The position numbers and the translations under genes are program-made. Below are positions 23,021-36,562 of a stretch of DNA of 64,000 nt, piece after piece. This DNA is from Dryococelus australis (lineage: Eukaryota; Arthropoda; Insecta; Phasmatodea; Phasmatidae): assembly GCA_029891345.1 (NCBI GenBank), contig CM057002.1, forward strand, positions 62,734,777 through 62,798,776, written 5' to 3'. Below the pieces are notes generated by a model. That model had not been told where the DNA came from. It saw nothing but the letters and a program-made list of their open reading frames with translations, and searched no databases. Every line of letters starts with the position of its first letter. Positions within the stretch are counted from its first letter, which is position 1.

Positions 23021-24561
23021 CATCTACTGAGTCGCGTCTCGAGTGGCTGATTTGTAATTACTTTATGTTTTAATATAATAGTGTTTTATATATACGAGTG
23101 CTTAACTTCTGGCTACGAATATCCCCCTATTGAATTTTGGACTTCCTTCCTCTGGAAGGGTCACAGCACTCGGTATGTGTCCTCCATCGTGAGCAACACA
23201 TTCTTACAGGCGGCGAGGGAAACTCTGCAGCACATGATGTGAAACGTCGATATGAATGTTTTGTACAGTGTTGCGAATTCCATATTTGTGGTCAGCAACT
23301 GACTGGGGGTGTGCTACGAACACTGGCTCTGCAGGTAGTTATGTAGACTAGCAACGAGTGCGTGATGGTCAAATTCCATAAACCACACTGGCAAGAGAAT
23401 TTCCCCAAATTGGGAAATCAGTTGTATTGGAAATAAACCGCCCAATACAGCAGTGGGCTGGCGGGCAGTAGTTACCAACTTCATCGGATTTGTCATGAGA
23501 GGCACATCCGAAAAACTATACGTGTAATCTGACCGCAATGAAATAACCAACGAAAATGCCTATAAAACAGTTTTAAATACTATGCAGTAGGGTATATGTA
23601 ATCTACAGATTTTACATCATTTAATATTTTCTCTGAACTTACAGCAACAAAATATTAGTGGCAGCTATAGTCATAACTGTGTTTATCTAATTGGCTTTAA
23701 AACAGGCGACATCAACACACATCGAGAGAAAATATACTGTACGCATTTCTCCGGGAGCGGCTTTATGTTCTTCTACGAATGCACTTTTTGAAGAACTCCG
23801 CCTGTCGGCGTCAACTGTATCTATCTGTGGCCATTATACAGAGCAGTAGAGTTAAGGTACCTGTAGTCATGGACGTTGTAGATTACTGACTCTGTGTTGA
23901 TTGATATTCAGTTTATTTTTTAAGTAATCTGCGATACAGGATATATTCAATGCACCGTCCTGTGTCCATGCATGAGCTTGAGGATACGCCATATCCTGTA
24001 CAATATGGTAGGGTTTGCAACCCTAGTGGGCAGTACCATCTGTTTTCCCGTCATGTTGGGGACCAACAGTCTGGTCGGGGACGAGCTACAGTGTGTGACA
24101 ACCTACAGTGAAAATTCTAAAATTTCTTTCAATGTTACTTTTACTTTGCGAGAAACACTGTATTTGGTTTTGGTGGCATTGAGTATCTAGCAGCGACGCG
24201 ACACATGTGAGCAAGATAAGCATATACCTTCAGCCTAGAACGACATACATATTATTCTTAGAGACGATGAAATAAGGGCGATAAATGAAGTCATCTGACA
24301 TACTGGAATGATGAATTATTGTCGATAACTGCACACACTAATTATTGCTGTTTGGCAAATACTGAACGAATTCGGAGTACAAGTTTTTAAAATGGCAGTG
24401 GTTTGTGCTATTATAATCAAACTGTGTTAGTGTTAACGTCAGCTATTGATGTCAGACAACTGAAAAGTTCACCTACAGATTTATAAATGAGACACTGGTT
24501 TATGTCGTTGGGGTATTGCTCTTTGCAGATAAATTGAAAACTAATTAAATTTTATATATAT

Positions 24562-24638
<77 letters not shown>

Positions 24639-25904
24639 ACTGTTTGAACTATAGATTTTAGACGTCCTGAAGTAAGCCATTTTTATTCCCATTTGTTCCG
24701 CACGTCGAAGAGCCCATTCTTTCCTGTGTCCTAATTTGGTCTGTAGCGGCATGCCATCCACATCATTTAGTTGACTGAGGAATTGAACTTCGAATCTGCC
24801 TGTCATCCTGTCTTGTCCTTTGTTCCGTTTTTGGAGATATTTTCGTTGACATTGTTCTCGTTATCATTATCGTGATGTGTGGCATTTATAATTTATTTTT
24901 TAATTAACTGCATTCATTTTATTTTATTATCTTCAACTTGCGAAACAAAGAGTGACTTTAAGAGTGGCTCTGTCCCCTTTTCCAACCATTATTCGATTCC
25001 GTCAATTTAGTAATATGGGACAAAAATGCAAGTCACATAAAAAGTACACAGGATATTTCCTGGAAAATCATTTTCGTCATTTGGTCTTACTGCTTTGCTA
25101 GACGAAGGTATCATGGTCGAAAGTAAGTTGGTATAGTCATATCGAAGAACACGAACTCATAGTTTATTATTTAGATATATACTATTTTAAGAAATTCTGA
25201 TGTAATTTTGTGCTCTGTGATCTAAAGCTCTTTCGACAAATGTAGGTGAGTGTATATTCAAGAGTATATCTTTTCTTCAATGGATTAATTTTCCTATGTC
25301 TTTGTTAAATATCCGCTGAAAGATCGTAACGACAATTTTCAGCATTGTGCTGTCCTCTGTGGACAAAATGGGGAAAACGCGAGAGGCATGAGCTGTAGAG
25401 TGCTGTAGAGAGGGGAAAAACTATACACAACGTGTGCTCTTTTGTCTCACATTTACATTATTAATGCACAAAGACTATTTTTTGGATGTGAATTCGTCTC
25501 TAAATTTGTAACCATAGTAGGAGGCAATCCAGAAAATCCGATGATAATAAAATGGGGGGATACAGTTTGGCATTGCAGTTCCGAATATATCACATACATT
25601 CAAAACTCAATTGCACCACTCGATTGCCAATGAATCAAAGTATATGTTATGTTGAGTGAGGACTGCGAAGCATTCCGCTAGACCGCGGGGGGGGGGGGGG
25701 GAGCGGCTTCACAATTTTGAGTTCGTTTCGCCACGTCTCATTTAATAACTTCCACGTAGTAAAACTTTCGACTAGGAGAAGCTACGGCACTCCTTTAGGT
25801 TTCAATCGACAGCTAACATCAAGATCAATCGATTGCATGTATAAATATAAATGTGTGGCATGGTAATGGTGAAACTGTATGAGTTTAATGTAAAAAATCA
25901 ATGA
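23021..25904. other. Intergenic; TA/CA microsatellite and G run
   Basis: A (TA)n(CA)n(TA)n tract lies at about 24553-24634 and a run of about 15 G at 25687-25701. A plus-strand frame near 23137-23330 ends next to GCAGGTAGTT, and another at 23972-24190 is hydrophobic. Neither has a recognisable domain, and neither is supported as a gene. Confidence 0.35.
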
Positions 25905-26670
25905 AACACCAGTTGGCTGAGAACTTCAAGCTGTATTTCACGATAGGCAAGATGAACTGTATCTTTTTGAAGGGCAACTTAAAATGAGCTCCTACAGTCA
26001 GATTTAAGAACAGGTTTGTGAGAAAGGTACAAGAAATGAAGTACTTGGGAGTGATATTGGAGTCACGTCAAGTGTTCCATCGCCACATACGCTATGCGGC
26101 GAATAAGACTGTTGTGATGTGCACAGAGAGCAGCACTGCTGGGGGTCACGAAGGCCTACAGGACAGCTTCAAATGAGGCCCTGCAAGTGGTCGCTGGAGA
26201 AGTCCCACTAGACATCTTGGTAACTGAAAGAGGTGAAATTGCCAGAAGGAAACGGGGAGGAATATCCCCCGAGGAACTGAAGGCCAGGAAAGAAGCCACC
26301 ATGAGAATATGGCAGTCTAGATGGGACAACTCGAATAAGGGAAGAACAACACATGCGATCTGTCCAGATGTCCGGGAGAGGCTGTGTATGGGGTAGTGGC
26401 TTGTAATAGCCCACTACTCTGCGCAGTTCTTAACTGGACATGGAAACTTTAGGGAGAAGTTGTCTTCAATGGGCCTGGTTGACCATCCAGACTGCGTGGT
26501 GTGTGGGGTTCCTGACACCCCAGCCCACCCAGTAGAACTCCCCAAAATTGAGGATCTAAGAATTGAATTTGAGGGTAAATATGAACCTCTCCGACTCAGA
26601 GACATGCTTAGGGACAGTCTGAAGAGGAGTTTGATGTCTGGTAGTCGAGCCGCAGGTTGTGCGGTGAAAT
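25905..26670 (+). pseudogene. R1-clade non-LTR retrotransposon, 3' part of the reverse transcriptase ORF
   Basis: The 5' part reads KMNCIFLKG and then KYLGVILESRQVFHRHIRY, the end of the RT domain in R1/TRAS-type LINEs. After a frameshift the phase from about 26130 gives NEALQVVAGEVPLDILVTER, then EATMRIWQSRWDNSNKGRTT. A stop and another shift follow. The next phase has FLTGHGNFREKLSSMG and a C-terminal CVVCGVPDTPAHPVE, where the family has a CCHC zinc-binding motif. This order is that of the R1 clade C-terminus. The copy is 5' truncated, with no endonuclease or main RT core, and is broken at several points. It is not inserted in rDNA, so it is not a canonical R1 at its usual site. Confidence 0.75.
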
Positions 26671-27138
26671 AGGGGTCAGTCCAGAGGATGGGGATGCTGT
26701 GAACACCCAAGGTGGATGAACACATCTTCCCAATGGTCCTGTTCGTAAATTTGTATGAGGGGAATACTCTCACCTCACGCTCATCGCGACAGGAATTGAC
26801 TCCTGTCCACAGAGAAAGTCATAACACCTCCAATGCAGGAATACAGCAAGGGAGGAGGATCAGAAAGAGGTCCACAGGCCCCCCTCCCAGCTTCTGCCTG
26901 ACAAAGGTGGAAGAAATCAGGAAAAAGGGATGGAGTTGCCCAATTCCAGGTCCATAACGAAAGTTATAGACCTGGAACCACAAGGAAACCATGGCCAGGG
27001 TGAAATGGAAAAGACAGAATATGGGTGGCCATGTGCCTGGAACGCAGGGTTGTTTGTTCGGAGGGCTTTGCCCGATTATTCTGTAGTATGAGTAAGCTCA
27101 TGAGGATAACAGACGAAGAACAGCCTGCGCCATGAACT
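26671..27138 (+). other. Downstream of LINE; first copy of a repeated STGPPP module
   Basis: This stretch has no stop-free frame beyond about 80 codons. A coding-like segment near 26850-26930 reads RIRKRSTGPPPSF and KVEEIRKKG. A related module follows at 27800-27890. The DNA core GGTCCACAGGCCCCCCTCC is identical at 26869-26887 and 27822-27840. It may belong to the LINE or to a neighbouring element. Confidence 0.4.
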
Positions 27139-27710
27139 GTGCCAGAGAGGTATGGGAAATGGAGGTACCTATGGAGGAGGTCAGAACTGAACAATCGATG
27201 TAAATCGAGGCTTACAGGGAGGTCTTCCTTCATAGAAAACATTCGAAGAAATGAAGCAGTTCCTTCAACTGAGAGAACAGTTACCATCAACTGGCCAGAT
27301 GAGAAGAACATGATGGATGTAGCCGTACAGGCTTGGCCTGTAGGGGCGCACCCGAAAGACCCACTATGGTTGTATGATGAGATCGTACGAGGCATGTGGC
27401 TGTCAAGATTAGAAGAGCCGAACACTTTGATGGCAGTCCTGGCCATGGTAGTCAGGCAAATAGAATGGGGAAATAAGATCCTCTTACCCCGAATTGAGGC
27501 AGTTGATAGGCTCGTCGCCACCCAGATGAGCCTATCAACGTAGGAGGACGCACTCCTGAGCTTGCTCAGAGAGAGTTATTGGTGTAGAGGCGAAAGATTC
27601 AACGAGTCCGAGATCTTCAAGGACGTCGTCCGTACATATGCGAGGTGTACCTTCGACTACAGTAAGCCATTCACAGGGTACACTATGGTCCGGTATTAGT
27701 CCTTCTTTCC
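27139..27710 (+). CDS. Unrecognised coding-like frame with one internal stop
   Basis: The phase starting at 27139 is open for 134 codons, to TAG at 27541-27543, then remains open for about 50 more codons (EDALLSLLRESYWCRGERFN) until about 27699. It has a normal protein composition, including VTINWPDEKNMMDVAVQAW and WLYDEIVRGMWLSRLEEP, with several Trp residues. I cannot assign a family. Its position after an R1-clade remnant and between two related modules suggests part of a transposable element, possibly a rearranged gag. The opposite strand is also open for 185 codons over much of this region, so the coding strand is unproven. Confidence 0.3.
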
Positions 27711-27799
27711 CGGTCGGCATCCTGCAATAGGAACGTACCAGCCCGATTAAGACAAGAGCGTATCCCTTTGAGGGAAACCAGTCTGAGGGAGGACCCTGC

Positions 27800-27890
27800 G
27801 GGTGTAAGGGGATCGAAAAGGGGTCCACAGGCCCCCCTCCGGGCTACACCTGGCGAAAGGACTGGAAAAACTGTAAAGAGGGAAGTTTCA
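27800..27890 (+). repeat. Second copy of the STGPPP module
   Basis: The translated segment GIEKGSTGPPPGYTWRKDW parallels the segment near 26855-26930. The 19-base core is identical, and the following 40 bases are similar. The two copies are 953 bp apart in direct orientation. Confidence 0.55.
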
Positions 27891-28405
27891 TTAGTGAGAA
27901 ATCCACATCTCCTCCCTCCCCCCTAAAACCACCGATTTAGACTTCCCGAATGCGACAAACCACCCTGGACAAGAGACTGTCTTGTCCAGGACAAGCAAAG
28001 ACGACCTTGGCAGATGTGCCGCCATCTGCCAACGTCATTTTGTGAGCTTGGAGTTAACTACAGAACGATGAAGAGGACCTCAACGAGGTCACAGGAGAAT
28101 TTACTGAATTAGTGTGTGTGCGTAAGAGAAATGTAAGCGAAAGTAAGCAGTTTAGTTTGACAGCGCCCTCTACTCCTGGGGGCGAGAAGGATAGGAATGT
28201 TTCTGGTCACCGGGCATTCCTCTAAACTAAGTCCGTACACAGTCGAGTGCACTGGGCCGTGAAAGCAATTAATGAGTTTCCATAATGCTTAAGCTTTAAC
28301 GAGAAGGATATGCGCGGAAGCTGTAGTTAGTTTTGTGTGAGTAAGTAGTTTAGTGTAGTGTAGTGTTCTTTTCACTCTTTCGGACATCATGATGGTTTCA
28401 AAATT
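27891..28405. other. No gene assigned
   Basis: CTCCC-rich start, then mixed sequence with short frames only. A short motif, AAGTA(A/G)G(C/T)AGTTTAGT, occurs near 28143 and 28344. Confidence 0.35.
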
Positions 28406-28528
28406 GCAAAGTTCCCGGTGGACCCTGAAGATCAACGAGCCGATTTAACTTTTGCTTTGCGGGGGTTAAATATAACCAACTAGAGGGGAGGATGGAGAGG
28501 CCAACGTCGATTCCACCGGGAACTTTGC
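28406..28528. repeat. 17-bp perfect inverted repeat with 89-base spacer
   Basis: GCAAAGTTCCCGGTGGA (28406-28422) is matched exactly in inverted form at 28512-28528. A transcript would form a long-looped hairpin. It could equally be the ends of a very small element. Confidence 0.7.
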
Positions 28529-30937
28529 TAGCGCATCTATTGATGCTTAACAATCGTATAAACACATTAATAAAACAACGCAACAAGAAACTGACAAGCA
28601 GAGCTGTAAAACTTGAAATATTTGTTTGCACACATTGCCCAATATTTGAAGTTTATTTATTTAATAGCTTTCAGGTGTCATCGGTTGTTACAATAGCAGA
28701 GATTACTAACGTGTAGTGCTCGGACGCAGGTGATCGGAGTACAAAACTCGGTCGAACTTGTACACCATATATACAAGCACTAGAAACAAAGACTGAAGAA
28801 CAATTTTCTGACTGTTTCGAATCGACTGTTACAAAATTAAATTTCAAAACAAAATTATTTTGAAACTGCGATTGAAGGAAGGCATTCGAAGAAGAAAGTA
28901 ATAACAAAGTCATGCGAAGAATATCAGAGAGTGATGCCTTCTGTCCGGAAGATACGAGGTACAATGATAACCACTAAGAGGAGACGGGATTCAGTGTAGG
29001 TAGAACGTGTATGGAATGGTGAAAGGAGTCAAGCTCAAATTATGAGAATATTAACGTGATCTAGTTTTCATACAAATATTTCAAACCATGCCAGAAATAA
29101 TAAACATTTTTATCCTATATTTGGATAACTTCTCAGTGAAATATTCATGTTTGCTTTTCTGTTCATTCTGGGTGGAAAGGTAATCGTTTCCTAGCTCAAA
29201 TATTAGTGTAAAATATGCAAGGAAAAACTTTTTATGAACTCACTTTTATATTTACCTTCTACTTTTGTTTTTGATTGTGGCATTTGAATTGAGTGCCCAT
29301 TTAAAATTCGTTCTTACCCCACTCTTGAGTAGGAGTGAGTTTTTACACCATATTTTTCAAAATAACTCAAATGGAATAACATATTAATACAAATATGTGT
29401 TGTTACATCATAAGAAACATAAAACATGATACAATATTTAACCAATATACCTTGTAGCGTTAGCAAAAGGAAATTGCACGAGATGTTTAGGTGCGTCTTT
29501 CTTGCTCCATCTTACCCTAGTATGTTAGTATAACCTACCGTGTGTGTCGGAGACATAAGCTAATTTACTGGTTTACTTCAGAAACTTCAGCGAATTAACT
29601 GATAATGGTGTTGCTGAAAAATGCAGACTGATATATTTATATTATTCGCCGGATGTAGGCTTACGCATCTTTCTTGAATTTGCCATGATCGTTTGCGTTG
29701 CTGGATTCCCCGCAGCCCGCCTTTGATTGACGTGTTACGTATAGTAATGACCAACTTAACGCATTTAAGAGAAACAGGGGCACGATTAATGTGTTCTTTC
29801 GAACGAAATACAGATCATGTTGTTCTTAGTAAAATTTTCCAGTAAAATTGTAATTCATGAACCTATATATATATATATATTTTTTTTTTTCAGTGTTGAT
29901 GATGTATATTATCTTTGCAGTTGCTCTTTTCTAAGCGCAGACAACAAATTTGATTTCTATCGACAACATAAGTCACGAAGCTATTGCTCACCTAGCACAT
30001 ATCACAAATTTAATTAGTTATTATTGATGTGTCGAATGGTCCAGGCAAGGAATCTCTTTTATTTAGGCCGAATTTCAAATGTACGGATGGAAGGTTTAAG
30101 AACGGGCCGTTAGTGTTGTTTTCTCCAAATTCATCAAACCATGCTAATGAGTGATACGCGTTTGGTCACATTGACTGTAATTTGAAGAACAAAAATTATG
30201 TAATTATACCTTCAAGCTATTCAAGCTTGTAAAGATTGTTTGAAGTAAATAAAATGACACCTCGGTGAGAGAGCATGCCAATTTGAATCACTTATTGTTG
30301 AAAAATTGTGTCTTATTCCCCAAATTTTGAAAGTATTCATGTTTTTTTTTTTTTCAGAGTGTATGGCAAAAGATACTGACAATTTTGCTCTTGTGGTACA
30401 ACTTGAAAGGCTGAATAATGAATAAACATTCTTAAAACCACTTTACACGAGTGCGTTTCTAGGTTATAACGTTTGACAAATTGGGCACATTCGTGTACCA
30501 CAGGTGTGCACGAAGTGTAATAACTCGTGGTAGAGAATGTGCTTATACTAGAGCATCATAAATCGAGGACAGTGCCTCCCCATCAGCTATACAAATTGCT
30601 GCCTCCATTATCATATAGTAGCAATCCAACCAAGGCTCACGCGCAACTAATTACAATCATAAGCACTTACTAAGAAATAGGCAATTTGCTGACCATTTCA
30701 GACGTCTACTTTGAGGTCACGTACACCTGTGTATACATATATATTTATAATTTTATTGCAACGCTTGTAATTATAATTTATTAAGTGTGAACAAATTCGT
30801 ACATGTTAGAAAGTTATTCGAAAGAAATTTTAAAATCCGTTGGCTTCCGATTTACGTAGCTTTACGTCAACAAAGACGGTTATGGCGCTAGTAATTTTGT
30901 AAGAACAAAAAAGGCAAGTAGAGCTCAAACCCTCATC
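28529..30937. other. AT-rich intergenic DNA
   Basis: A short TA run followed by a T run lies at 29866-29890. Frames are short and unsupported, and no repeat shared with the rest of the window was identified. Confidence 0.4.
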
Positions 30938-31110
30938 GACAGTGACGTCATTAGAGACGGAGTCAGTTGCTGAAACGGGGAACCACAGCGTCATTCGCCT
31001 TTCGTGATTTCAAAAACCACGGGAAACGGGATGGCGTGACCGGGTCTCTGACCCACGTCTTCCCACCTGCGAGTTCGAAATTTTACGACTGCGCCACCTG
31101 GCTAGGTGAC
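30938..31110 (-). mobile_element. tRNA-derived SINE, second copy
   Basis: On the minus strand the head is AGGTGGCGCAGTCGTAAAAT (A box), followed by GTGGGTCAGAGACCCGG in the B-box region, then the body containing CCGTTTCCCGTGG. Its far end has the reverse complement of GACGTCATTAGAGACGGA. The layout is the same as at 9255-9466, so both belong to one SINE family. Confidence 0.75.
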
Positions 31111-32324
<1,214 letters not shown>

Positions 32325-32695
32325 AGAATGCTTATTCATCATCTGCACATGTACCCAACATTGACCTACCTCAAACATACACAATAGGTCAAAGTAACAT
32401 GGTCAACAGTGATGAAACTTTTGTTGATATCTTAACTTTTAATTGAAAAGCGCTATTATATGGATAAAATACTTTTAAGAATTTGGATTTGATCAAACTG
32501 CATTACAAATTGGTTAGAGGAATATACAAACGTCTCAAAGCATTTGTTTAAAAATCAGTTTTCTAACTTAAAATCCAAATCATGCCGTTTTCTCTAGTAG
32601 TGTTGGCAAAAAAAAAAAATCAGTTCAGTGTTTTGGGACACGGAGATTGGTTGTACGCAGCCAGGGAGGTCGGTCTACCTCATCTTTGTGCTTCG
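32325..32695 (+). repeat. Family C repeat, second copy
   Basis: This aligns with about 8265-8625: ACATGTACCCAACATTGACC, AAAGTAACATGGTCAACA, TTTGATCAAACTGCATT, ACGGAGATTGG and GGTCGGTCTACCTCAT occur in the same order in both. Similarity fades after the last block. Unlike the first copy, this one is not inside a family B element. Confidence 0.65.
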
Positions 32696-33233
32696 GCCGC
32701 TGGCACGGCCCGGCCCGCAGCAGCTAACGTTAGTGACGGCCCGGCTATATACAAACTGTTACAAAAATATTTTACGCGCATCGACATACACGCAACTGAT
32801 TATAAGGAGACTAATGTTTTTAGCACGGCATCAGACTGCTGCAGGCTGCGCACGCAGCATCTCTTCCCTGACCGGCCACTCCCCGCGCCTCTTAGATTCT
32901 CCCGCCAGTAGTTGTGGTGCTAACAGAAAGCAACCTCTGGCGTTCATTGGCGAACGGAGTTGCAACATTTTTCTCTCGCCGGCCAGTGATGCCATTTTGC
33001 ACGAGTTCGCGGTATAAGGGAATGTTGCGTCTCTGTACTGGTAGGTATTCTGCAAAATCACCTCAAAAAATCTCTAGATGCTTCGCCTGGTTTCACACCG
33101 GCGACTCATCTATCATCACGACGTTCGTACGAGTATCGATGCGTATCAATAATTTATTTGTTAACATCCTTTAGTCAAAGCTATGGAGAGTCGGTGCCGC
33201 TACTGCGCATGAGCGCGTGAAAACTAGCTATAG

Positions 33234-33673
33234 TCCATTCACAGTTACTTCCAACTTCTCTGAAGACCTGCTAAAGTTCTACTTTCAGGATATTCCTCCG
33301 CTTCATGCAAACGAAGCTTACCCCGAAGTTTAACCGAGTATAGGAAATTACACCGGGGGGACAGCGCACCGCATTTGTGTGCACTACGCATCATACTATT
33401 TTGCAAAAGAACTATTTCTTTACTGGGCACTACCAACCAAATTATATTCTCTTTGTTTTATCCATATAAGTTATAAATGAAGTGACTTCTCGTAATTTAT
33501 GTACGGAATGTAAGTATAGGTTCAATTTAACCACGACTAACATACTTTTATATTAACAGAAGTATAAACTCTTGCGATGCGTGACATACTAATTTAGTAA
33601 ATAACCAAACACGTCGTGCATTGATTGGTTTTTCAAAGGTTTGATTCAAGCGTGAATTTACCACGAATAGCCT
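33234..33673 (+). mobile_element. Family B element, copy 2
   Basis: It starts TCCATTCACAGTTACTTCC and contains TTCTACTTTCAGGATATTCC and GGACAGCGCACCGCATTTGT. It ends CAAAGGTTTGATTCAAGC, then CCACGAATAGCC. The ends are inverted repeats of about 13 bases. It is 440 bp long and non-coding. Confidence 0.7.
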
Positions 33674-33789
33674 ATACTTAATTACCGACTATCTAGATTA
33701 GCTTAAACAACAAAATACTAATAGAATCACCATTTTAGGTTAATTTAAGTCAGGTTATATTAAACTACACACCCTAAAAAATTATTCGG

Positions 33790-34043
33790 AAATGTACCAT
33801 ACCAGTGTATACGCTTAGTGAGAAAGCAGGAATGGTAATGTTTTCCCTTATACATCCATTGCAGTGTTCCTACATTTGCTCAGGAAACAGTCAAATGCGT
33901 AGGGAACTAACCAACTTTGTATAGTAACGACGCTAAACACTCCTATATCTGCAGCTTGGTGTGTGGTATTATTACCATACAGCATATAGGTGAAAAACTT
34001 CCATTACAATCTACGAAACTTACCAGAAAATGTTTTACAGTGT
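33790..34043 (+). repeat. Family D repeat, copy 2
   Basis: Partner of 9472-9726, colinear over the full 250 bases. Its right end (TTTTACAGTGT, ending at 34043) is only 4 bases from the start of the 34048-34620 element. Confidence 0.75.
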
Positions 34044-34047
34044 AAAA

Positions 34048-34620
34048 AAGTAGAGGACTATTGCAGATCTTGGCGCAGCACAATAATTGAACTCAAATTC
34101 ACGCAAATTTCTCACTTTCAAGCAACAATGTTTCAATCTCTTCTTCAGACATGATTCATATCTTCAAAGTCACCTCCAAAATCATGATAATTTGACCCAA
34201 ATCTTCATTCTCAATTACGCGGACGTTTTTTTAAAAGCTACTTTGTTCACTCTTTGATCAGTGGTCCATTTTCAGGGTGAATGAGGCTAAAATTAGGTCA
34301 GAAAGGGTAAATATTTACTTTAAATTTGAAAACCAAATTAATTAGTCAATAATAATATCACAAAAAAAAGTATGGCAATTCTTGGAATTTCATCAAAAAT
34401 ATGATGATTTAGCTTGAAAATTAGGCTTTAAAGAACCACACACAAAGAGTGAACACTAGTTGGAAATTAATTTTGATGTTGACCTTAAATATGATTGATT
34501 TTGAGTTGCGCTTTGAAAGATTTGACGGGGAATTAGAAATTTGTTTGAATTTAGCTTGAAATTGCTTGAATTTTAGTTAAATTATTGAGTTGCCTCAAGA
34601 TCTGCAATATACCTCTACTT
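34048..34620. mobile_element. 573-bp DNA element with 26-bp terminal inverted repeats
   Basis: The left end AAGTAGAGGACTATTGCAGA and its continuation (34048-34073) is matched in inverted form at 34595-34620, with only 3 or 4 differences. The flanks are A-rich on both sides (GTAAAA and TTAAAA), so a short duplication cannot be resolved. The interior is AT-rich and non-coding. No second copy is in the window. Confidence 0.7.
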
Positions 34621-34989
34621 AAAAAAACGTGTTGACCCACTATCCTAGGTTAGTTTAGGGAGTCCTGTTAAGTTGGGATACACTGAAGAAATATTAGTGA
34701 AAGCACGTATGCGCAGTTATAAGGCTCCCACAAACGCGTGCACAGTAGACTAAACATACCATCGGCAGTTCAAAGAATCAATCTTAACGAACATGCTCAG
34801 TTAAAGGTGGCAACAGTGGAGGAAATGTAGTTCCAATCTTTGGAATCGCATTAAAAGTTTAATGTTTAAATGATTTGTCACTTTGGACTGTTTTTTTTTA
34901 CGCAAGTCAGGACAGGAATAAGCATATTAGTAGCCTATAAACGTTCCTACCAACCTCAAGTTTTTTTTTATCTTACGACGCATGTATAA

Positions 34990-35411
34990 TCCATTCACAG
35001 TTACTTCAGACTTCTATGAAGCCCTGCTAAAGTTCTACTTCCAGGATATTCCTCCGCCTCGGGCAAACTAAGCTTACCTAATCCTGGAGAATTACACCAG
35101 AGGGACAACGCACCACATTCGTGCGCACTCAGTTGTAATGATATCTTGTATACGAATTGTTTCTCACTAGACGTTACCTACATACCTATTTTCTCCCTGT
35201 TTATTATTCAAATTATTAATCAATGAAGCATTATAATTTATAGATAAGATGTTGATAACATTTCAATTTAACAGGAAAAAAAGTAACTTCTCTGAACACA
35301 AGTATATAACGCTTGTGATACAGGGCGTATTTAGGAAATAACTAAACACGTCATACATGGGGAGATTTTGCAAAGGTTTGATTCAAAAAGACCGAATAAA
35401 CCGTGAATGGA
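34990..35411 (+). mobile_element. Family B element, copy 3 (intact reference copy)
   Basis: TCCATTCACAGTT at the left end and AACCGTGAATGGA at the right end are inverted repeats with a single mismatch. The interior carries the family blocks GGATATTCCTCCGCCTCGGG, GGGACAACGCACC and GCAAAGGTTTGATTC. It is 422 bp long with no coding capacity. This is the cleanest copy and defines the family ends. Confidence 0.75.
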
Positions 35412-36287
35412 CGATATAAAGTGTTCGGGTCCTTTGCAATGTGAATTTTACACATGGCGGAAGGATACATATCGGCCAGAAAAGTAGAGTCTCAGCATCG
35501 CTTTCGAAAGTGCACAGACCATACTATTATTATTATTATTAATGTAGTTTGGTGGTGTCGGCGACAAATGTAGCATGTATATAAACGAGAACGTGCGCGT
35601 GGGAGAGTTAAGAGCCAAAGTTTTGTCGCTACGTAATTCAGTTACTCCACTCTCTTCTGAAAACGACAAATCATTTCGCGTTTTACCTCGGATACATGAA
35701 ATTGGCGCTACTGTAATTACCTGAGCATACACTGCTACCATAACAACAACTAATGTTTTTGTTGTGAGCTGCAGCGAGTAATTTAATACACGGCAGTATT
35801 TATTCATCACGTGGTCTCGAAAACAAAAAAAAATATATATATCGTGAAACCAATTGCATGAGACTAATAGTCAACTAGAGCAGAAATTCATGATACACGA
35901 AATTTATCCGGTGTTTAGAGCTACCAGATGAAAGACACTGTTATTTTTATCGGATTAAATTTACAACTTGTATACAGCCTTTAGGAAAAAAAACCAAACA
36001 ACCTTTTTTTTTTTTGGAAAAAAAAAAAAAAAGATGAAATATGCAGTCTAAAAGCTCGCACGAAATCGTTAACAAATTCAGACCCAGTGTATATAATTCT
36101 ACACATAAGGGAAAGGATGATATATTTTTTTTATCGACGCTGTACATACACTACAATGTCCAGTATCTAATGATCTTCATTATGAGTAACTGAGTTCTAA
36201 ACCGTGTTACTGTACTAACTAACGTATGAATAATTATTATTTCTGTAGTAAGACAAAAATCGTACAGCTCACTGGTACAAAAAAAAA
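35412..36287. other. No gene assigned
   Basis: A minus-strand frame of 120 codons (35448-35810) has no recognised motif. Poly-T/poly-A runs lie at about 36004-36032. Confidence 0.35.
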
Positions 36288-36562
36288 CTCGAGTGGGGAG
36301 TGAACCCAGGGCGAGGCAACACCCTCCGACAGACGGTGCCCGTCATCCCCAGACACGACATGAAGTGAGACCCTAGGATGGAGCGGCGCTGGAGTGTAAG
36401 GGCGGGGGGATCGGGAGTACCCCGAGAAATCTCACCGGCGAGAGGCATCGTCCAGCACGATTCCCACATTCGAAAATCCGGGAGTGAACCCGCCGGGTAT
36501 CGGGCCCGGATCGCCGTGGCGGGAGGCGAGCGCCCTAGCCACTGGGCCACCGCTGCCTCAGA
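36288..36562 (-). mobile_element. tRNA-derived SINE of a second family
   Basis: On the minus strand it begins GGCAGCGGTGGCCCAGTGGC, a clear tRNA A box continuing TAGGGCGC. It is followed by CCCGGCGGGTTCACTCCCG as the B box and arm. The body includes GGACGATGCCTCTCGCCGG, which is shared in shorter form with 45790-45915. The tail end carries GGGTTCACTCCCCACTCGAG. It is GC-rich compared with the surrounding DNA. Confidence 0.7.

Noticed and set aside
23972-24190. Hydrophobic 72-codon frame, considered as a membrane protein exon
   Set aside because: No recognisable receptor or channel motif, and a different phase across the same bases is equally open. The start codon is not ATG in good context.
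26964-27521. 185-codon minus-strand open frame, the second longest in the window
   Set aside because: It is the shadow of the plus-strand coding-like region. The plus-strand peptide has better composition and continues past one stop, and the minus frame has no recognisable domain.
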